Below are positions 1-7,201 of a DNA stretch of 64,000 bases, piece after piece. Position 1 is the first letter of the stretch. The number at the start of each line of letters is the position of its first letter. The notes beneath the pieces were generated by a model that searched no databases, was not told where the DNA came from, and saw only the letters and a program-made list of their open reading frames with translations. The position numbers and the translations under genes were made by a program. Source of the stretch: Candidatus Methanogranum gryphiswaldense (GTDB taxonomy: Archaea > Thermoplasmatota > Thermoplasmata > Methanomassiliicoccales > Methanomethylophilaceae); the NCBI GenBank assembly GCA_019262145.1, contig CP076745.1, forward strand, positions 493,093 to 557,092. Reading direction: 5' to 3'.

Positions 1-165
1 ACTGTTTCGTTCACGACTACTCACTTCTCATATTATGCCATAGCATTCACTACAGATTCAGAGTCCATATCTATTTGGATCTATGTCGCTGTAATAGTGA
101 TTGTTCTGATTTTGGTGTGCATCGTTGGATATTACTTCGGAGTTGTCAAGAAAAGGGCGATATAA
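1..165 (+). CDS. C-terminal end of a membrane-anchored surface protein (5' end outside window)
   Basis: The first 54 codons form an open frame ending in TAA at 163-165. The translation has a short Ser/Thr-rich stretch ending in YYAIAF, then a strongly hydrophobic helix of about 22 residues (WIYVAVIVIVLILVCIVGYY), then a basic tail containing KKR. A single C-terminal transmembrane anchor with a positive stop-transfer tail matches the other large surface proteins of this window, for example at 7202-10678 and 24359-25828. What the missing N-terminal part does cannot be said. It is followed directly by a hairpin terminator. Confidence 0.7.
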   Translation, partial: TVSFTTTHFSYYAIAFTTDSESISIWIYVAVIVIVLILVCIVGYYFGVVKKRAI

Positions 166-185
166 ATGGAATAAACTTATTTAAA

Positions 186-209
186 GGGCCTTCGGGCCCA
201 ACTTTTTTT
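186..209 (+). terminator. Hairpin terminator after the partial surface gene
   Basis: A 5-base-pair GC stem (GGGCC / GGCCC) closes a TTCG loop at 186-199, followed by AAC and a run of seven T. It lies 20 bases after the stop of the partial gene, between it and the convergent hisA gene. Confidence 0.65.
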
Positions 210-329
210 AAATCTTAACCAAGCAAAATGAGGAGTGCATCTTCTTTTAATATCGATTCTTGCTTGATAGTTAATGTAAATGGGATGTTATTGGTTGATG
301 TTTTTGAAGTTTGAATTTGAAAAAGAGGT

Positions 330-1043
330 TTAACTTTCCCATGGTTTTTCCCATTCCCATGGTCTGATGATATTGGTGTATATCGCAAGACCGACAATGG
401 CCGCTTCTGCGCCCGCATTGCTCAGGATTTTTACATCCTTCTCCGTTGTAACACCGCCTGAGGCGATCACATTGCATGGGCAGCGTGATATGAAATCTCT
501 GGCTTGCTTTTCGTTGATCCCTTTCTTCTGTCCTTCAACATCGACATTGGTATTGAGGACCGCAGCGAGTGGAAGGTCCTTTATGAGATTGAACATCTTT
601 TCTAAAGAAAGATCTGAATTCTCCTGCCATCCTTTGATGGCGATTTTTCCGCCTTTTGTATCAAGGCCGAGGACTATCTTGTTTGGGAATTTGTATGCCA
701 TTTCCGCAAGCCATTCAGGCTCCTTCACAGCCTTGGTGCCTAAGATGACCCTATCTACGCCTGCAGATAGTAATTCTTTGATGGTGGCTTCGGAACGGAT
801 GCCTCCTCCGACCTCTACTGGCACATCGCATTCGCGTGCTATCTTTTTGAAGACCTCGATGTTGCTGCCTTTATCGAATGCTCCGTCCAGGTCAACCAGA
901 TGCAGATATGGGGCATCCTTGTATGTCCATTCCAAAGCGGTCTCGAATGGGTCGGGAAGGACTATCTGTTGACTTCCTGGCACTCCTCCGACTAGTTGTA
1001 CTACTTTATGATCTAGCACATCAACGGCGGGTATGACTATCAT
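330..1043 (-). CDS. hisA: HisA, ProFAR isomerase
   Basis: Phosphoribosylformimino-5-aminoimidazole carboxamide ribotide isomerase, the fourth step of histidine synthesis, a cytoplasmic (beta-alpha)8 barrel. The 237 residues match the usual family length of about 240. The catalytic aspartates are visible: Asp8 in the N-terminal IPAVDV strand and Asp128 in GLDTK. Phosphate-binding glycines follow in VEVGGGIRS near residue 80 and in ASGGV near the end. The start ATG overlaps the hisH stop as ATGA (1040-1043), with GGAGG seven bases before it. It is the last gene of hisG-hisC-hisH-hisA. HisF, the paralogue that partners HisH, is not in the window, so the rest of the pathway must be encoded elsewhere. 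Confidence 0.95.
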   Translation of the reverse strand: MIVIPAVDVLDHKVVQLVGGVPGSQQIVLPDPFETALEWTYKDAPYLHLVDLDGAFDKGSNIEVFKKIARECDVPVEVGGGIRSEATIKELLSAGVDRVILGTKAVKEPEWLAEMAYKFPNKIVLGLDTKGGKIAIKGWQENSDLSLEKMFNLIKDLPLAAVLNTNVDVEGQKKGINEKQARDFISRCPCNVIASGGVTTEKDVKILSNAGAEAAIVGLAIYTNIIRPWEWEKPWES

Positions 1044-1639
1044 ATCCTGTCCTCCGCAAAGTCAATAAAATGACTGATGAACTCCAATCCGGAGTCACCG
1101 CTTTTTTCTGGGTGGAATTGTGTGCCATAGCAGTTGTTCTTTCTGAAGAATGAGGGGAACATCGTTCCTTCGTATTCGGTTCTCCCTACAATAACTGAGA
1201 GGTCCGTTGCATCACAGTAGTAGGAATGGGCGAAGTAGAAGTATTTGTCATCGATCCCGTCCATGAGGATATCGTCGGTGTCCACAAGGTTCCATCCCAT
1301 ATGAGGGACCTGTTTTGCTTTAAGTTTCACGACCTTACCAGGAAAGAATCCTAGGCCAGGAGATGTGCCTTCGCTACTCGATTCAAACAATATCTGTGTT
1401 CCGATACATATCCCGAGAGCAGGCACTCCTGCTTCCAAGCGTTCGCGTATCTGCTCACGGTAGGGAATTAATTTCTCCATGGTTTTGTCGAATGCCCCCA
1501 CACCAGGGAATACGATGCATTTCGCATCGAGGAGTTTGCTCATATCTGTTACCACGGTAACAGCTGTACCGTTCTTTTCCAGTGCTTTTTTTATGGAATG
1601 CAGGTTTCCGACCCCATAATCTGCCATTGTGATCCTCAT
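1040..1639 (-). CDS. hisH: HisH, glutaminase subunit of imidazole glycerol phosphate synthase
   Basis: Class I glutamine amidotransferase that feeds ammonia to HisF. Visible features are the N-terminal DYGVGN motif, the oxyanion segment PGVGAF, the nucleophile Cys78 in GICIGTQ, and the His176/Glu178 pair in QFHPEKSG; together they complete a Cys-His-Glu triad. I chose the ATG at 1639 (199 residues) rather than the in-frame ATG at 1645. It gives a classic ATGA overlap with the hisC stop and a GGAGG seven bases upstream, while the 1645 start would sit almost on the Shine-Dalgarno. It is translationally coupled to hisC before it and hisA after it. Confidence 0.95.
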   Translation of the reverse strand: MRITMADYGVGNLHSIKKALEKNGTAVTVVTDMSKLLDAKCIVFPGVGAFDKTMEKLIPYREQIRERLEAGVPALGICIGTQILFESSSEGTSPGLGFFPGKVVKLKAKQVPHMGWNLVDTDDILMDGIDDKYFYFAHSYYCDATDLSVIVGRTEYEGTMFPSFFRKNNCYGTQFHPEKSGDSGLEFISHFIDFAEDRI

Positions 1640-2694
1640 TTGCATTCCTCCAATACCTCAGTTATCTTACCGAGCATTATCTTGTTGAGTTCTTCTGTGC
1701 CGACGGTCATCCTCACGCAGTTCTCTGTTCTGCGTTTGCTGCCGAAATCCCTTATCAAGACGCTTTTCGCTTTAAGTTTGGAGACCATCACAGAGTGGTC
1801 TATCGGGCATTTCGCGAGTATGAAATTAGCATCAGAGTGATATGGTTCGAAGCCCAATCTCTTGAGTTCCTTTGTGAGTTTAGGTCTCTGCTCGGTTACC
1901 ATATCTACGCTTCTTTTGATGAACTCTTGGTCCTTCACAGCGGCTATCGCGGCATGTTCACATATCTTGTTCAACGAATAAGGTATCTTGACCGAGTTCA
2001 TCATGTCTGCGACATCAAGGTTGGTTGCTGCATATCCTACTCTCAATCCTGCCATCGCATATGCTTTTGAGAAGGTTCTGAGGACAATTAGATTTTCAAA
2101 TTCGTTGACCTTCTTGATCATCGAACCCTTCGGTGCGTATTCAACATACGCTTCGTCCACGATGACGATGCCTTTGAATTTAGATAGGATTTCTTCCATG
2201 TCCTTGTGTTTGAAGATGTTACCTGTGGGATTGTTAGGTGATGGCATGATGGCGATCTTTGCTTTGGATTTCAATATGCCATCGACGTCTAGTTGGAAAT
2301 CGTCAGTGAGGTCGACCTCTACGGGTTTTCCTCCGTTCATGTTGACGAAGTAGTCGTAAAGTGTGTATGAGGGGATAGGTACGACACAGTCATCACCCCA
2401 TTCGGTAAAGGTCTTGAAAGACACGTCCAGCATTTCATCTGAACCATTTCCTGCAACGAAGTTCTCGGTTTCTAGGTCGTACAATTCTGCAAGAGCAGAT
2501 CTTAGACCATCGGAATATGTGTTGGGGTATCCTTCAAGGTCCTCGTGCATTTCGGCAAGATATTTGGATGCAGCCGGATTCGAACCGAGGACGTTGGTGT
2601 TCGTGTCCATTCTGAGCTCATTGTTGAGTTTTGGATTGTAGTACTTCTGGAAACCGCGGGTTGAACTTCTCATGATTTCCCTGGATACCATCAT
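1636..2694 (-). CDS. hisC: HisC, histidinol-phosphate aminotransferase
   Basis: Fold-type I PLP aminotransferase converting imidazole acetol phosphate to histidinol phosphate. The 352 residues are the normal length. Key residues can be read: the phosphate-binding glycine region AGNGSDE (81-87), Asn155 in PNNPTG, Asp180 in VDEAY, and the Schiff-base Lys210 in TFSKAYAMAG, followed by an arginine in LRVGY. The start overlaps the hisG stop by four bases. A second ATG follows immediately (2691) and cannot be excluded. Family members also accept aromatic substrates, but the location in a his operon supports HisC. Confidence 0.95.
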   Translation of the reverse strand: MMVSREIMRSSTRGFQKYYNPKLNNELRMDTNTNVLGSNPAASKYLAEMHEDLEGYPNTYSDGLRSALAELYDLETENFVAGNGSDEMLDVSFKTFTEWGDDCVVPIPSYTLYDYFVNMNGGKPVEVDLTDDFQLDVDGILKSKAKIAIMPSPNNPTGNIFKHKDMEEILSKFKGIVIVDEAYVEYAPKGSMIKKVNEFENLIVLRTFSKAYAMAGLRVGYAATNLDVADMMNSVKIPYSLNKICEHAAIAAVKDQEFIKRSVDMVTEQRPKLTKELKRLGFEPYHSDANFILAKCPIDHSVMVSKLKAKSVLIRDFGSKRRTENCVRMTVGTEELNKIMLGKITEVLEECK

Positions 2695-3554
2695 TCCACC
2701 AGCCTGTCAATGGATACGGTGAGGATGCCGGTGGCTCCCAGTTTTTTGAGTTTGTTTATTATTACGAACATCTCGCTTGATTTGATTACTACCTGTACCG
2801 CTACCATCTTGGTGTTTCCGGAGATCTCCATTATTGTGGCCCCGTCGATGCCTGGAAGGAGCACCTGTACTTCCGGTAGTTTATTCTTCGGTACGTTGGC
2901 CATAAGGTATTTCTTGTCTTCTGCGGCGATGACACTCTTTATGGATTCGACGACATCGTCGATCTGACCTTGGACGGCAGGGTTGGTTTTCAAGGATGTG
3001 AATATGGCGGCCTGGGAGTCCAGTATCTTGCATACTTCCACCATCCTGTTGATTTTGAGTGTGGAACCCGTGGCGACAAGGTCGGAGATCATATCGGCAA
3101 CGCCGAGGTAGGGCATTATCTCTGCCGCACCAGATACTTCGACTATCTCCACTTTCTTGTGTTTGGAGTCAAAGAACTTCTTTGTCACATTCGGGAAAGA
3201 TGTCGCGATGCGCGATCCGTTAGGAATATCCTCGACACCTTTGATCCCGGAGGTCTCAGGAGCTGCAATAGAGAGACGGCAAATTCCGAATTCAAGTTCG
3301 GAGATCTTTTTCAGAGGATATCCAGCTTCTGCTACCATATCCTCTCCTGTTATTCCGAAATCGATGGCTCCAGCGCTGATGAATGCAGGTATGTCCTGTG
3401 CGCGGACGAACAGGACCTCCAGGTCCTGGTCCTTCGCGGTGACATATAGTCTCCTACCCCAATCCTCGCCTAGGTCAATTCCTGATTTTGTAAGGAGTTC
3501 TACGGCTCTTTCGTTGAGTCTTCCTTTGTTTGGGATTCCCAGTTTGACAGTCAT
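2691..3554 (-). CDS. hisG: HisG, ATP phosphoribosyltransferase, long form
   Basis: First committed step of histidine synthesis, condensing ATP with PRPP. The 287 residues and the distinct C-terminal domain (about 215-287, starting at LMANVPKNKL) mark the long, HisZ-independent form. Its ACT-like C-terminal domain normally mediates feedback inhibition by histidine. The PRPP-binding segment is near residues 165-180 (DLVATGSTLK). It is the first gene of the four-gene his cluster. The ATG at 3554 follows a TATA-like element by roughly 25 bases, so the transcript probably has a very short leader. Confidence 0.95.
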   Translation of the reverse strand: MTVKLGIPNKGRLNERAVELLTKSGIDLGEDWGRRLYVTAKDQDLEVLFVRAQDIPAFISAGAIDFGITGEDMVAEAGYPLKKISELEFGICRLSIAAPETSGIKGVEDIPNGSRIATSFPNVTKKFFDSKHKKVEIVEVSGAAEIMPYLGVADMISDLVATGSTLKINRMVEVCKILDSQAAIFTSLKTNPAVQGQIDDVVESIKSVIAAEDKKYLMANVPKNKLPEVQVLLPGIDGATIMEISGNTKMVAVQVVIKSSEMFVIINKLKKLGATGILTVSIDRLVE

Positions 3555-3574
3555 CTTTCGGCCTCTTGATAGTT

Positions 3575-3600
3575 TTTGTATAAAAGAGGGGTTTAATAAG
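3575..3600 (-). promoter_or_regulatory. Candidate TATA elements for the hisGCHA operon
   Basis: Read on the minus strand, two AT-rich boxes lie before hisG: TTATTAAA around 3593-3600 and CTTTTATAC around 3578-3586. Archaeal transcription begins about 25 bases after the TATA centre, so starts near 3572 or 3556 are expected. I cannot tell which box is used. Confidence 0.4.
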
Positions 3601-3627
3601 TTTATCCGCGCGTGAAAAACATAGATA

Positions 3628-4050
3628 TCAGTCTCTTTTCTTTGAAAGTTGAGCCATAATTTCTTTAGGTCTCATTGCTGGCACATTTGACCCTTTGAAG
3701 TCATCGACATTATTCGTCGCTATCACGTCCGCCTTTCCTTCTTCTGCCGATACCGATAGCATAGTGTCATTCAATGACATCTTGGAATTGAAGGCAGACA
3801 GGAATAGCTCTTCGTGGGGCACAGGCAATACACCTAGTATGAATGCAATTTCGGAGACAATATCCCTGGCTTTTTGAGTATCTGCGATCTCTGTTGTTAT
3901 GCGATTTATGTCGATGAAGGTAGGCAGCATGGTATATCCTTCTGCTTTTCCATCAGCTATAGCATCCAACAATTTGGATGATTCATCATATCCAGGATAT
4001 CTTTTCATGAGAACATCCATAAGCACATCCTCCGAGAATGCAATCTTCAT
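3628..4050 (-). CDS. PIN-domain RNase, toxin of a type II toxin-antitoxin pair
   Basis: The 140 residues show a PIN-like nuclease pattern. An early acidic residue lies in the first strand (FSEDVLMDVL, near 8-12), an acidic residue sits mid-protein, and a C-terminal block around residues 94-125 has SLNDTMLSVSAEEGKAD followed by IATNNVDDF, the typical position of the third and fourth metal ligands. PIN toxins cleave RNA with magnesium. It overlaps the upstream antitoxin by four bases (ATGA at 4047-4050), the standard arrangement of such pairs. The target RNA cannot be deduced. The N-terminal strand reads SED where VapC usually has an invariant Asp, so activity is not certain. Confidence 0.8.
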   Translation of the reverse strand: MKIAFSEDVLMDVLMKRYPGYDESSKLLDAIADGKAEGYTMLPTFIDINRITTEIADTQKARDIVSEIAFILGVLPVPHEELFLSAFNSKMSLNDTMLSVSAEEGKADVIATNNVDDFKGSNVPAMRPKEIMAQLSKKRD

Positions 4051-4256
4051 AATGTCTCTGTTCCTTCTTCTGTGAATTCTTTGCTATCGATGGATAATGA
4101 ACCAGATATCTTTCTCAGGGATTCTTTTTTTCCATTTACTGTTCCGCTGAGTTTGGCGAACACATCCCCATGCTTCATTATGTAAACATCTTCTTTTGCG
4201 CAAAGGTCGAGATATTTTCCAATGTTCTGTCTGAAATCGGTTGATGTGACGTACAT
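4047..4256 (-). CDS. Phd/YefM-family antitoxin
   Basis: 69 residues. The N-terminal half has the Phd/YefM pattern: TSTDFRQNIGKYLDL, an acidic linker, then VYIMKHGDVFAKLSG, in which a hydrophobic strand and a basic-Gly turn precede a small hydrophobic strand. This fold binds operator DNA as a dimer. The less ordered C-terminal third, rich in Ser, Glu and Thr, would wrap the toxin. It is translated first and coupled to the PIN gene. The upstream 170 bases contain two ATACGTAT palindromes that could be its own operator. Confidence 0.8.
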   Translation of the reverse strand: MYVTSTDFRQNIGKYLDLCAKEDVYIMKHGDVFAKLSGTVNGKKESLRKISGSLSIDSKEFTEEGTETL

Positions 4257-4285
4257 AGTGGTGTATATGTATTTTAATATTAAAA

Positions 4286-4318
4286 TTATACGTATAAATT
4301 AGATATTAAAATACGTAT
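4286..4318. promoter_or_regulatory. Paired ATACGTAT palindromes upstream of the toxin-antitoxin pair
   Basis: The perfect 8-base palindrome ATACGTAT occurs at 4288-4295, inside the 12-base palindrome TTATACGTATAA (4286-4297), and again at 4311-4318, 23 bases later. A further palindrome, TTTTAATATTAAAA, lies at 4272-4285. The block is 30-60 bases before the antitoxin start and overlaps any possible TATA box. Autoregulation by the Phd-like antitoxin is the natural reading, but it is inference. Confidence 0.45.
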
Positions 4319-4403
4319 ATTTGTATTATAAAAATATAATTGATATTGTCTGGCACATTAAACTTAAATTTTAATAAAAGTGAACAGTTTTTGAAAAGTA
4401 TGT

Positions 4404-4426
4404 GCGGCCGGAATGGTACCGGCCGC
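4404..4426 (-). terminator. Terminator hairpin of asd
   Basis: A perfect 8-base-pair GC stem (GCGGCCGG / CCGGCCGC) around a 7-base loop, placed nine bases after the asd stop codon. On the minus strand it is followed by a moderately T-rich stretch. It separates asd from the toxin-antitoxin pair. Confidence 0.65.
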
Positions 4427-4434
4427 TTTGATTT

Positions 4435-5496
4435 TTAAATGAGTTTCTTAGCTTTTGCAAGCTCTGCGTTGAGGACAGAACCTCCGGCGCCGCCTCTTAT
4501 GGTGTTGTGGGAAAGTACGAATGCTTTGTAATATCCGTTGCTTTCTCTGATCCTTCCCACTGTGGAGGCCATTCCCTTCGCCCTGTCCGGTGTTCCGGCC
4601 ATGGCATCGAATACAGGCTGAGGTCTGTTCTCTTCGCTTCTGACGATTATCGGCTGTTCAGGTGCCGACGGCAGTTTGAGCTTCTGTGGTTCTCCGCGGA
4701 AGTTCACGAGGGTCTTTTTGAAGTCCTCCAATGAGGGATGTTCCTTCATATCTAAGACAAGCGATTCGAGATGGCCGTCTATAACTGGTACTCTGGCACA
4801 GTTGGCCATGACCTTGAAGTTGGCATATTTGAACTCCCCCTTCTCGTACGTTCCGAGCATCTTTGCAAGTTCGGTCTCCATCTTTTCTTCTTCGTGGCTA
4901 ATGAACGGTATGACGTTACCCACCGCATCGAGCGACGGTACACCGGGATATCCAGCGCCAGAAAGTGCTTGGTATGTCGATACGAAGACCTGATTCAGTT
5001 CGTAGGCGTCGTTGAGCGCTTTGAGAGGTATCGCGATCCCGGTACTGGAACAGTTGGCGTTGGTGACTATGTAACCTCCGTCCTTGTATGTGTCCTGGTC
5101 CTTGACGGAATCGTACTGGGCCCAGTTTATCTCTGGAATTATTATCGGGACATGTTTATCCATTCTGTGGGAACCGGCGTTGGTGAACACAGCCACACCT
5201 TTCTGTGCTAGTTCTGTTTCTGTAGGTCCTGCGAGTTCCGACGGGATACCGGAGAACGCGATCCTGCAGTTCTTTGAGATCTTGGATAGGTCCATCGTTT
5301 CGATCTTGCTTTCCACAGTCTCTTCCTTGTAGACATGGTCCCTCACTTTCAGGACGTCGCCTAGTCTCTTTCCGTCAGATCTTTCGGAGGCGTAAAGCCC
5401 CTCTATCTCGAAATACGGATGGTCCTCGAGCATCTGGACGAATCTTTGGCCGATCATCCCGGTGGCCCCGAGCACTGCAACCTGAATCTTGCTCAT
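4435..5496 (-). CDS. asd: Aspartate-semialdehyde dehydrogenase
   Basis: Reduces aspartyl phosphate to aspartate semialdehyde with NADPH, the branch point to lysine, threonine, methionine and isoleucine. The 353 residues and motif spacing fit the archaeal/fungal type. The nucleotide-binding GATGMIGQRF is at 10-19. The catalytic Cys149 is in NANCSSTG, followed by a GYPGVPS loop. A basic/His segment VIDGHLES lies near 240. A TTTTTAATAC element about 50 bases before the ATG is a plausible TATA box. It is followed by its own hairpin and stands as a single gene. Confidence 0.95.
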   Translation of the reverse strand: MSKIQVAVLGATGMIGQRFVQMLEDHPYFEIEGLYASERSDGKRLGDVLKVRDHVYKEETVESKIETMDLSKISKNCRIAFSGIPSELAGPTETELAQKGVAVFTNAGSHRMDKHVPIIIPEINWAQYDSVKDQDTYKDGGYIVTNANCSSTGIAIPLKALNDAYELNQVFVSTYQALSGAGYPGVPSLDAVGNVIPFISHEEEKMETELAKMLGTYEKGEFKYANFKVMANCARVPVIDGHLESLVLDMKEHPSLEDFKKTLVNFRGEPQKLKLPSAPEQPIIVRSEENRPQPVFDAMAGTPDRAKGMASTVGRIRESNGYYKAFVLSHNTIRGGAGGSVLNAELAKAKKLI

Positions 5497-5733
5497 TGTC
5501 TTTTGCTCCTTTCAATTGGGTTGTTGCACGCAACGAAGGGGTAGTATTAAAAACATGGTCATGGGATTCTCAGAAAATCTACGAAATCAGGAAGGGGTTT
5601 AAAAATAAGGTTCCATAAATCGTATAGTTCGGAATCAAATGCCATTTTCTTTTGAAAGTGCGGAATCAGTAATGGATACTATTTGAAATTGAAAATATGC
5701 GCAAATGGTTTTTGGTTTAAGTGGTTTTGATGA

Positions 5734-6012
5734 TCACTGGATGCCGTAGAGGTGTTTCTGCCTTTCTTTCGAGATGTTAAGGATGACCTCTGCGATCATG
5801 CGTGCTTCTTCCTCGGAAAGACTTACCTCTTCGCAGAGTTCGTGGTATCTGTCGATGACCTCGCGCTCCTTGTCCTCGTCCCAGTATTTCTGACCTGCAT
5901 GTTTCTTTGCCTTCGCTAATTCGTCAGCGATCTCCATGCGTGTGGAGATGAGGTCGATTATCTCCTCGTCTATCTCCTCGATCTGTTCTCTGAGTTCCTT
6001 CGTGTTTGACAC
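5734..6012 (-). CDS. Monofunctional chorismate mutase, AroQ type
   Basis: Converts chorismate to prephenate in Phe/Tyr synthesis. The 92 residues form the all-helical AroQ pattern: helix 1 LREQIEEIDEEIIDLISTRM with its active-site Arg, a KAKK segment with the active-site Lys, then ERE near residue 50 of the chain. It has no fused prephenate dehydratase or dehydrogenase. Start choice: GTG at 6039, ATG at 6036 and GTG at 6012 are all in frame. A strong TATA box at 6049-6058 predicts transcription from about 6027, downstream of the first two. An AGGTG motif sits six bases before the GTG at 6012, and family members begin close to this point. I therefore take the GTG at 6012. Confidence 0.85.
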   Translation of the reverse strand: MSNTKELREQIEEIDEEIIDLISTRMEIADELAKAKKHAGQKYWDEDKEREVIDRYHELCEEVSLSEEEARMIAEVILNISKERQKHLYGIQ

Positions 6013-6048
6013 GGTTATGCACCTGTACAATGGCATCACGGCATTTTT

Positions 6049-6058
6049 GATATAAAGG
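6049..6058 (-). promoter_or_regulatory. TATA box of the chorismate mutase gene
   Basis: Minus-strand CCTTTATATC, an excellent archaeal TATA box. The same ten bases precede the tRNA-Gly gene at 63256-63265. The predicted transcript start is near 6027, which argues for the GTG start at 6012. Confidence 0.65.
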
Positions 6059-6165
6059 GTTTCCTTCCCTTGAAAGTGTTCTGTTTTTCTATATTCGAGA
6101 TGAAATAGGTGTAGAGGATAGGTTTACGGGTTCATTTTTTCGATATGTTACGGCGAATGGCCAAA

Positions 6166-6176
6166 TGATTTAAACG
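6166..6176 (+). promoter_or_regulatory. TATA-like box of the ACT-domain regulator
   Basis: ATGATTTAAAC is centred about 26 bases before the ATG at 6197, so transcription would begin at or next to the start codon. No Shine-Dalgarno is visible, which suggests a leaderless messenger. Confidence 0.45.
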
Positions 6177-6196
6177 GACAGAGCGTTCACCGGTAC

Positions 6197-6694
6197 ATGG
6201 ATCGTATCCACCAGTTGCTCAGACAGTACCCTTCGCAGGAGAAGGTGGCGATGGTGATGCTCCGCCACGGGATCAGCGTCAGAGATGGTAAGGCATACTG
6301 CGGTCCTATCGAGCAGTCGGATGCGGCTATCGCAAGGGCGGCGGATGTTGACCATAGGGTCGTCCGTTCTGCGATAACGAGGATCGATACCACGCCTGGA
6401 CTGTCGGCGATATTCTCCAAGGTCAGGCCTACGCTGTTGATGTCCGATATGGCGCCGGAGATAGGCTGTTCGACGATCGAGATAATCCCAACGGATGCTT
6501 CTAAACCTGGGATATTGGCGGAGACGATGGGCGTGATCTACAAACAGGGTCTCACTGTCAGGCAGGCTGTCATCGATGATCCTGGGAACAGGATGGAATC
6601 CCATCTCATCGTTGTGGTGGACGGGGAGATCCCTTCGTATGTGATACCGTTGATAAAGGGTTGCAGCGGTGTGGCGAGTGTAATTATCAGATGA
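6197..6694 (+). CDS. ACT-domain regulator of amino acid metabolism (COG2150-like)
   Basis: 165 residues in two parts. Residues 1-80 are helical with a helix-turn-helix look (EKVAMVMLRHGISV, then AIARAADVDHRVVRSAITRI). Residues 90-165 have the beta-alpha-beta repeat of an ACT domain (IEIIPTDASKPGILAETMGVIYKQGLTVRQAV, then HLIVVVDGEIPSYVIP). This arrangement is that of the archaeal predicted regulators of amino acid metabolism. It is divergent from chorismate mutase and close to asd and the his genes, so an amino acid ligand and a local target are plausible. The ligand cannot be deduced. Confidence 0.75.
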   Translation: MDRIHQLLRQYPSQEKVAMVMLRHGISVRDGKAYCGPIEQSDAAIARAADVDHRVVRSAITRIDTTPGLSAIFSKVRPTLLMSDMAPEIGCSTIEIIPTDASKPGILAETMGVIYKQGLTVRQAVIDDPGNRMESHLIVVVDGEIPSYVIPLIKGCSGVASVIIR

Positions 6695-7201
6695 GTGTGT
6701 GTTGATGTGTATCATGAAGATGCATTCCAGAAGACCGTATCACTTTGATGTTTACTACTATAATATAACTAAGAAATGCACTTAATCTTTTTATAGTTGC
6801 AAATCATAGACGACCTCTGTACATTGGCCATACATATGGTCAGGTATGCGTGCCTCTACGCCGACGGTACGCCGTGTTCGCACGGTCAAAGGAGATTGGT
6901 TGGGAAAAGACTGGGATAGGATGGATCAAGGTCGTTTCGGTACTTTGAGTGCCGTAGATGTGTTCCGTTCATATTTTGGTCATTTTGTCAATTATAATCC
7001 TTTGGAAGATACCTTAGGATGTGGAGGAAGGGACACTACATTGCCGTTGTCCTCGGTGCTGTGCCGAACGGTCGGATGTCGTTGCGCATGCGGAGGGGTG
7101 TGTAGAGGGTCCACGGACCCTGTACGCGCATCTTCGCGAGCGTGGTGCAAAGATCGGGATGGAGAGCATCTAGGATGGATACGGCAGGGGATGATTCCAA
7201 G
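6695..7201 (+). other. Gene-poor 507-base leader region with a possible zinc-ribbon gene remnant
   Basis: No convincing intact gene. A TATA-like CTTTTTATAG lies near 6787-6796. From the ATG at 6838 a frame runs to 6993, broken by one TAG at 6919, and ends in TAA. It encodes Cys-X7-Cys early on and a RYFECRRC segment after the TAG, reminiscent of the zinc ribbon at the start of some transposases. This may be a decayed insertion sequence. A perfect 16-base palindrome (AGGGTCC-AC-GGACCCT) is at 7106-7121. The region is more GC-rich than the surface gene that follows, and it may serve as a long 5' leader for that gene. Confidence 0.3.

Noticed and set aside
7142-7201. Longer N-terminus for the 7202-10678 surface protein
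   Set aside because: It would place 20 polar residues before a complete signal peptide; the Shine-Dalgarno fits 7202.
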